Positions 62,019 to 64,000 of a stretch of 64,000 nt of DNA are shown here, piece after piece. Position 1 is the stretch's first letter. The number at the start of each line of letters is the position of its first letter. This DNA is from Symploca sp. SIO1C2 (lineage in GTDB: Bacteria; Cyanobacteriota; Cyanobacteriia; Cyanobacteriales; Coleofasciculaceae). The stretch is from positions 639,250 to 703,249 of the forward strand of contig JAAHFP010000001.1 of NCBI GenBank assembly GCA_010672925.1, written 5' to 3'. The position numbers and the translations under genes were made by a program. The notes beneath the pieces were generated by a model that saw only the letters and a list, made by a program, of their open reading frames with translations, made no database searches and had not been told where the DNA came from.

Positions 62019-63317
62019 TTAGTTATTAAGTAGATCAACATCAATTTTACTTTGTAGATTAACTACTCCCTGGCTCATATCAGTAGAATCTCTAGTGACC
62101 TTTAAATGAATTGCATCATATCTGCGATCCACTGGAATAATTTGACTGCCATTCAAGGAGATAAAACCAAAAGAAATGAAATAATCTCCTGGACAAACTA
62201 AGAGTTCCTGAGTAAAAGATATATTGAGCAAAGTACCAGGAGTCAATTCTGGCATGTCAATATTTTGATAATAGGTGTTGGTTATATATATATCTTCCCC
62301 TTTAGCATCTTTTAAGGTCATGGCGACTAGGGGCTTGGCAACCAAGTCTTGAACCAGGATAGTTAATTTAGCAACCATTTGTTCACAAGAGTTAAAAGTA
62401 AATGTTGCTTCTCCTCGACTATTCTCTATATGTATTGCTTGAATCTCCCCCTGACCATTACCATAGCGATATTCTCTGGGTTGGTACTGACAAGATAAAT
62501 TATGGGAGTTTGAAGAATTTTCCTCATTGTTAACTAACTTAAGCTCTTCCTCTAAGATTTGTTGGTCTTCTTCATCGGCAAATAAAAGCTTAGTATACTT
62601 ATTGATTACTGTATTGGGGACTGCTTCGAGGATTTTTTCACCTTGATTTAACAGGAGTGCCCGGTTACAATATCGCTTGATTAAATTACTATCGTGAGAG
62701 ACAAATAAAATAGTTATACCCTTCTCTTGGAGCTCTTTAAGCTTGAGAAAGCATTTTAATTGGAACTTGGCATCGCCTACGGAAAGAGCTTCATCAATGA
62801 TCAAAATGTCGGGATCGACGTTAATTGCGACAGCAAATGCTAGTCTAATGTACATCCCGCTGGAGTAGGTGGTGACGGGCTGATCTATAAAGTCGCCGAT
62901 ATTGGCAAAACTAGCGATTTGGTCAAATTTTTCTTCAATCTCCCTCTTGCTTAACCCCAGTAACCTGCCATTAAAAAATACATTTTGCCTGCCAGTGAAC
63001 TCTGGGTTAAACCCACTGCCGAGTTCTAGTAAGGCGGAGACTCTACCATTGACTACTACTTCTCCTGTTGTTGGAGTCAGGGTTCCTGCAATAATTTGCA
63101 GTAATGTACTTTTCCCAGAACCATTTTGACCTACAATGCCAACGGTTTGCCCTTTGCGGAGCTCCAGATTAATATCTCGCAGAGCCCAAAATAGCTCGGC
63201 CCTACTCTTGCCTGGTAGTAACATTTCCTTCAATCGCTCTATTGGGCGACTGTAACGCTTAAAACACTTAGAAATGTTTTTTAGAGAAATTGCAATTTCA
63301 CTCATCGAGTCACTCAA
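62019..63317 (-). CDS. wzt: Wzt: ABC-transporter ATPase for polysaccharide export with carbohydrate-binding C-domain
   Basis: Protein of 432 residues. Residues 1-250 are the ATPase: Walker A VGQNGSGKSTLLQIIAG, signature YSSGMYIRLAFAVAIN, Walker B ILIIDEALSVGDAKF and switch FVSHDSNLIKRYCNRA. Residues about 290-425 are the Wzt C-terminal beta-sandwich (EATFTFNSCEQMVAKLTIL, LLVCPGDYFISFGFISLNGS), which in the O9a system binds the capped end of the glycan before export. The permease Wzm is expected nearby but is not in the window. Its stop is 18 bases before the WbdD-like gene, so the two are co-transcribed. Confidence 0.92.
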   Translation of the reverse strand: MSDSMSEIAISLKNISKCFKRYSRPIERLKEMLLPGKSRAELFWALRDINLELRKGQTVGIVGQNGSGKSTLLQIIAGTLTPTTGEVVVNGRVSALLELGSGFNPEFTGRQNVFFNGRLLGLSKREIEEKFDQIASFANIGDFIDQPVTTYSSGMYIRLAFAVAINVDPDILIIDEALSVGDAKFQLKCFLKLKELQEKGITILFVSHDSNLIKRYCNRALLLNQGEKILEAVPNTVINKYTKLLFADEEDQQILEEELKLVNNEENSSNSHNLSCQYQPREYRYGNGQGEIQAIHIENSRGEATFTFNSCEQMVAKLTILVQDLVAKPLVAMTLKDAKGEDIYITNTYYQNIDMPELTPGTLLNISFTQELLVCPGDYFISFGFISLNGSQIIPVDRRYDAIHLKVTRDSTDMSQGVVNLQSKIDVDLLNN

Positions 63318-63457
63318 AAACTCACACCTTGGTTAGTAGAAGGATACACAGAAGTAGGAGGTAGGAGACAGCAAGCTGAGAGGACAGAGCAACATTGCTT
63401 AATAGTATCTGCTTTTTCGTCTATTGTTAACTATTTACTTATTTTACCCAAACTGTA

Positions 63458-63622
63458 CTAGCTACAGATCGGGGTATTAGGATCTTTTTCCGTAGAAATT
63501 TCGAGCCGATTGCCATAGTCCTCAACGCGAACGTGACCAGAGAAGCCATGAACCAAAACAGGTGTATTATGCTCTTGGAACCAATTGCGAATTCTGGAGG
63601 AGCACAAGACCTCAAACCTGAC
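63458..63622 (-). pseudogene. Gene fragment with protein-like sequence, family unrecognised
   Basis: A - strand frame of 54 codons reads RIRNWFQEHNTPVLVHGFSG, then HVRVEDYGNRLEIS TEKDPN and stops. It looks like the C-terminus of a real protein but is preceded at once by a stop codon, with no start or ribosome site. It overlaps another open frame (63439-63636) that has less protein-like composition. I cannot name the parent gene. Confidence 0.35.
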
Positions 63623-63675
63623 CTACCACGGAACACCTATCTCAACAGAGAATGAGGAGGAATTGCTCCCAAACC

Positions 63676-64000
63676 CTATTTAGATTCGGTGTCGTCTAGG
63701 AAAGCAAAACTTTGAGCGCTTGATACATTGTAAATCTCTACATCTTGCCCGCGTCTCAGCATTCGTTTACCCAGGTGGGGAAAGTCTACAATCTCAACAT
63801 CCAGATTCTCTCCACCCATGAGATAAACCAACTCCTCGTCATAAGGGTTGCGTAGATGGTGTGCAACTGATGGTGTGGGAAAACCCATAAAGTCTCCTGG
63901 GGCGACTTCCAACTCTTCACCATCAATCTCGGCTATCCCCCTACCGGAAATAATGTAAATCCATTCTTCTTCTCGATAGTGAGAATGGTAAATAAATGAT
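63676..64000 (-). CDS. Cupin-domain protein, truncated by the window edge
   Basis: The frame is open from base 64000 down to the stop at 63676, giving about 108 residues of the C-terminal part. The cupin motifs are HSHYREEEWIYIISGRGIAE (first metal motif) and VAPGDFMGFPTPSVAHHLRN (second). The later MGGENLDVEIVDFPHLGKRM suggests a single-domain cupin_2 protein. The apparent ATG at 63912 lies inside the domain and is not the start. It is upstream of wzt on the same strand and might act in sugar metabolism, but that is position only. Confidence 0.75.
   Translation of the reverse strand, partial: SFIYHSHYREEEWIYIISGRGIAEIDGEELEVAPGDFMGFPTPSVAHHLRNPYDEELVYLMGGENLDVEIVDFPHLGKRMLRRGQDVEIYNVSSAQSFAFLDDTESK

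Overview
The window is chromosomal DNA of a cyanobacterium, probably a filamentous one with a repeat-rich genome; I cannot name the genus. The evidence is: HIP1-type GCGATCGC octamers scattered through genes; cyanobacterium-type families (a TIGR03279-like radical SAM protein, a DevA-type ATPase, a Ycf29-like response regulator, a guanidine hydrolase like Synechocystis Sll1077, a PaO-type Rieske oxygenase); and many short tandem repeats of 7 or 9 nt between genes. No tRNA, rRNA, CRISPR array or intact transposase gene was seen.

Layout. (1) 1-10.4 kb, + strand: an exopolysaccharide locus with a flippase (cut by the left edge), four glycosyltransferases, an O-antigen polymerase/ligase-like protein, a serine-acetyltransferase-like enzyme, a GH74-like glycosidase and an FkbM methyltransferase. 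(2) 10.4-15.7 kb: a prolyl iminopeptidase gene facing a pstS-pstC-pstA-pstB phosphate uptake operon with a candidate PHO box. (3) 16.5-20.3 kb, - strand: a Rieske oxygenase, an alpha-oxoamine synthase and a GNAT acyltransferase, which may be a lipid (sphingoid-like) pathway. (4) 21-31 kb: a VOC protein, thiC with a TPP riboswitch, a beta-CASP nuclease, a 40-residue membrane protein, a DUF697-type GTPase, an HPt protein and a Ycf29-like regulator. (5) 32.1-34.9 kb, - strand: a nickel-dependent guanidine hydrolase (gdmH) with its HypA/HypB-type nickel chaperones. (6) 35.5-44.7 kb: acetolactate synthase with a C-terminal zinc ribbon, a cyclic-nucleotide-binding/methylglyoxal-synthase-like fusion, two membrane-associated proteins, a sensor kinase and a DevA-like ATPase. 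(7) 45-53.4 kb: a transmembrane HEAT-repeat STAND NTPase, a DUF433/DUF5615 toxin-antitoxin pair, a radical SAM protein, a PD-(D/E)XK protein and a cyclase-fold DUF3095 protein. (8) 53.6-56.4 kb: a methyltransferase and a sodium/solute symporter with its DUF3311 partner. (9) 56.8-64 kb, - strand: an ABC-transporter-dependent glycan locus. It has Wzt with a carbohydrate-binding tail, a WbdD-like methyltransferase-kinase-coiled-coil protein, a two-domain glycosyltransferase, a methyltransferase and a cupin cut by the right edge.

Nearly every larger gap holds heptamer or nonamer arrays and MITE-like inverted-repeat elements. Some of these reach into genes: they supply a start codon, a C-terminus and an in-frame insertion. 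The observations most worth follow-up are the WbdD/Wzt pair with an expandable coiled coil, the HEAT-TM-STAND protein, the Rieske/oxoamine synthase/GNAT operon, the cNMP-binding/methylglyoxal synthase-like fusion, and a MITE pair that carries a variable nonamer array.
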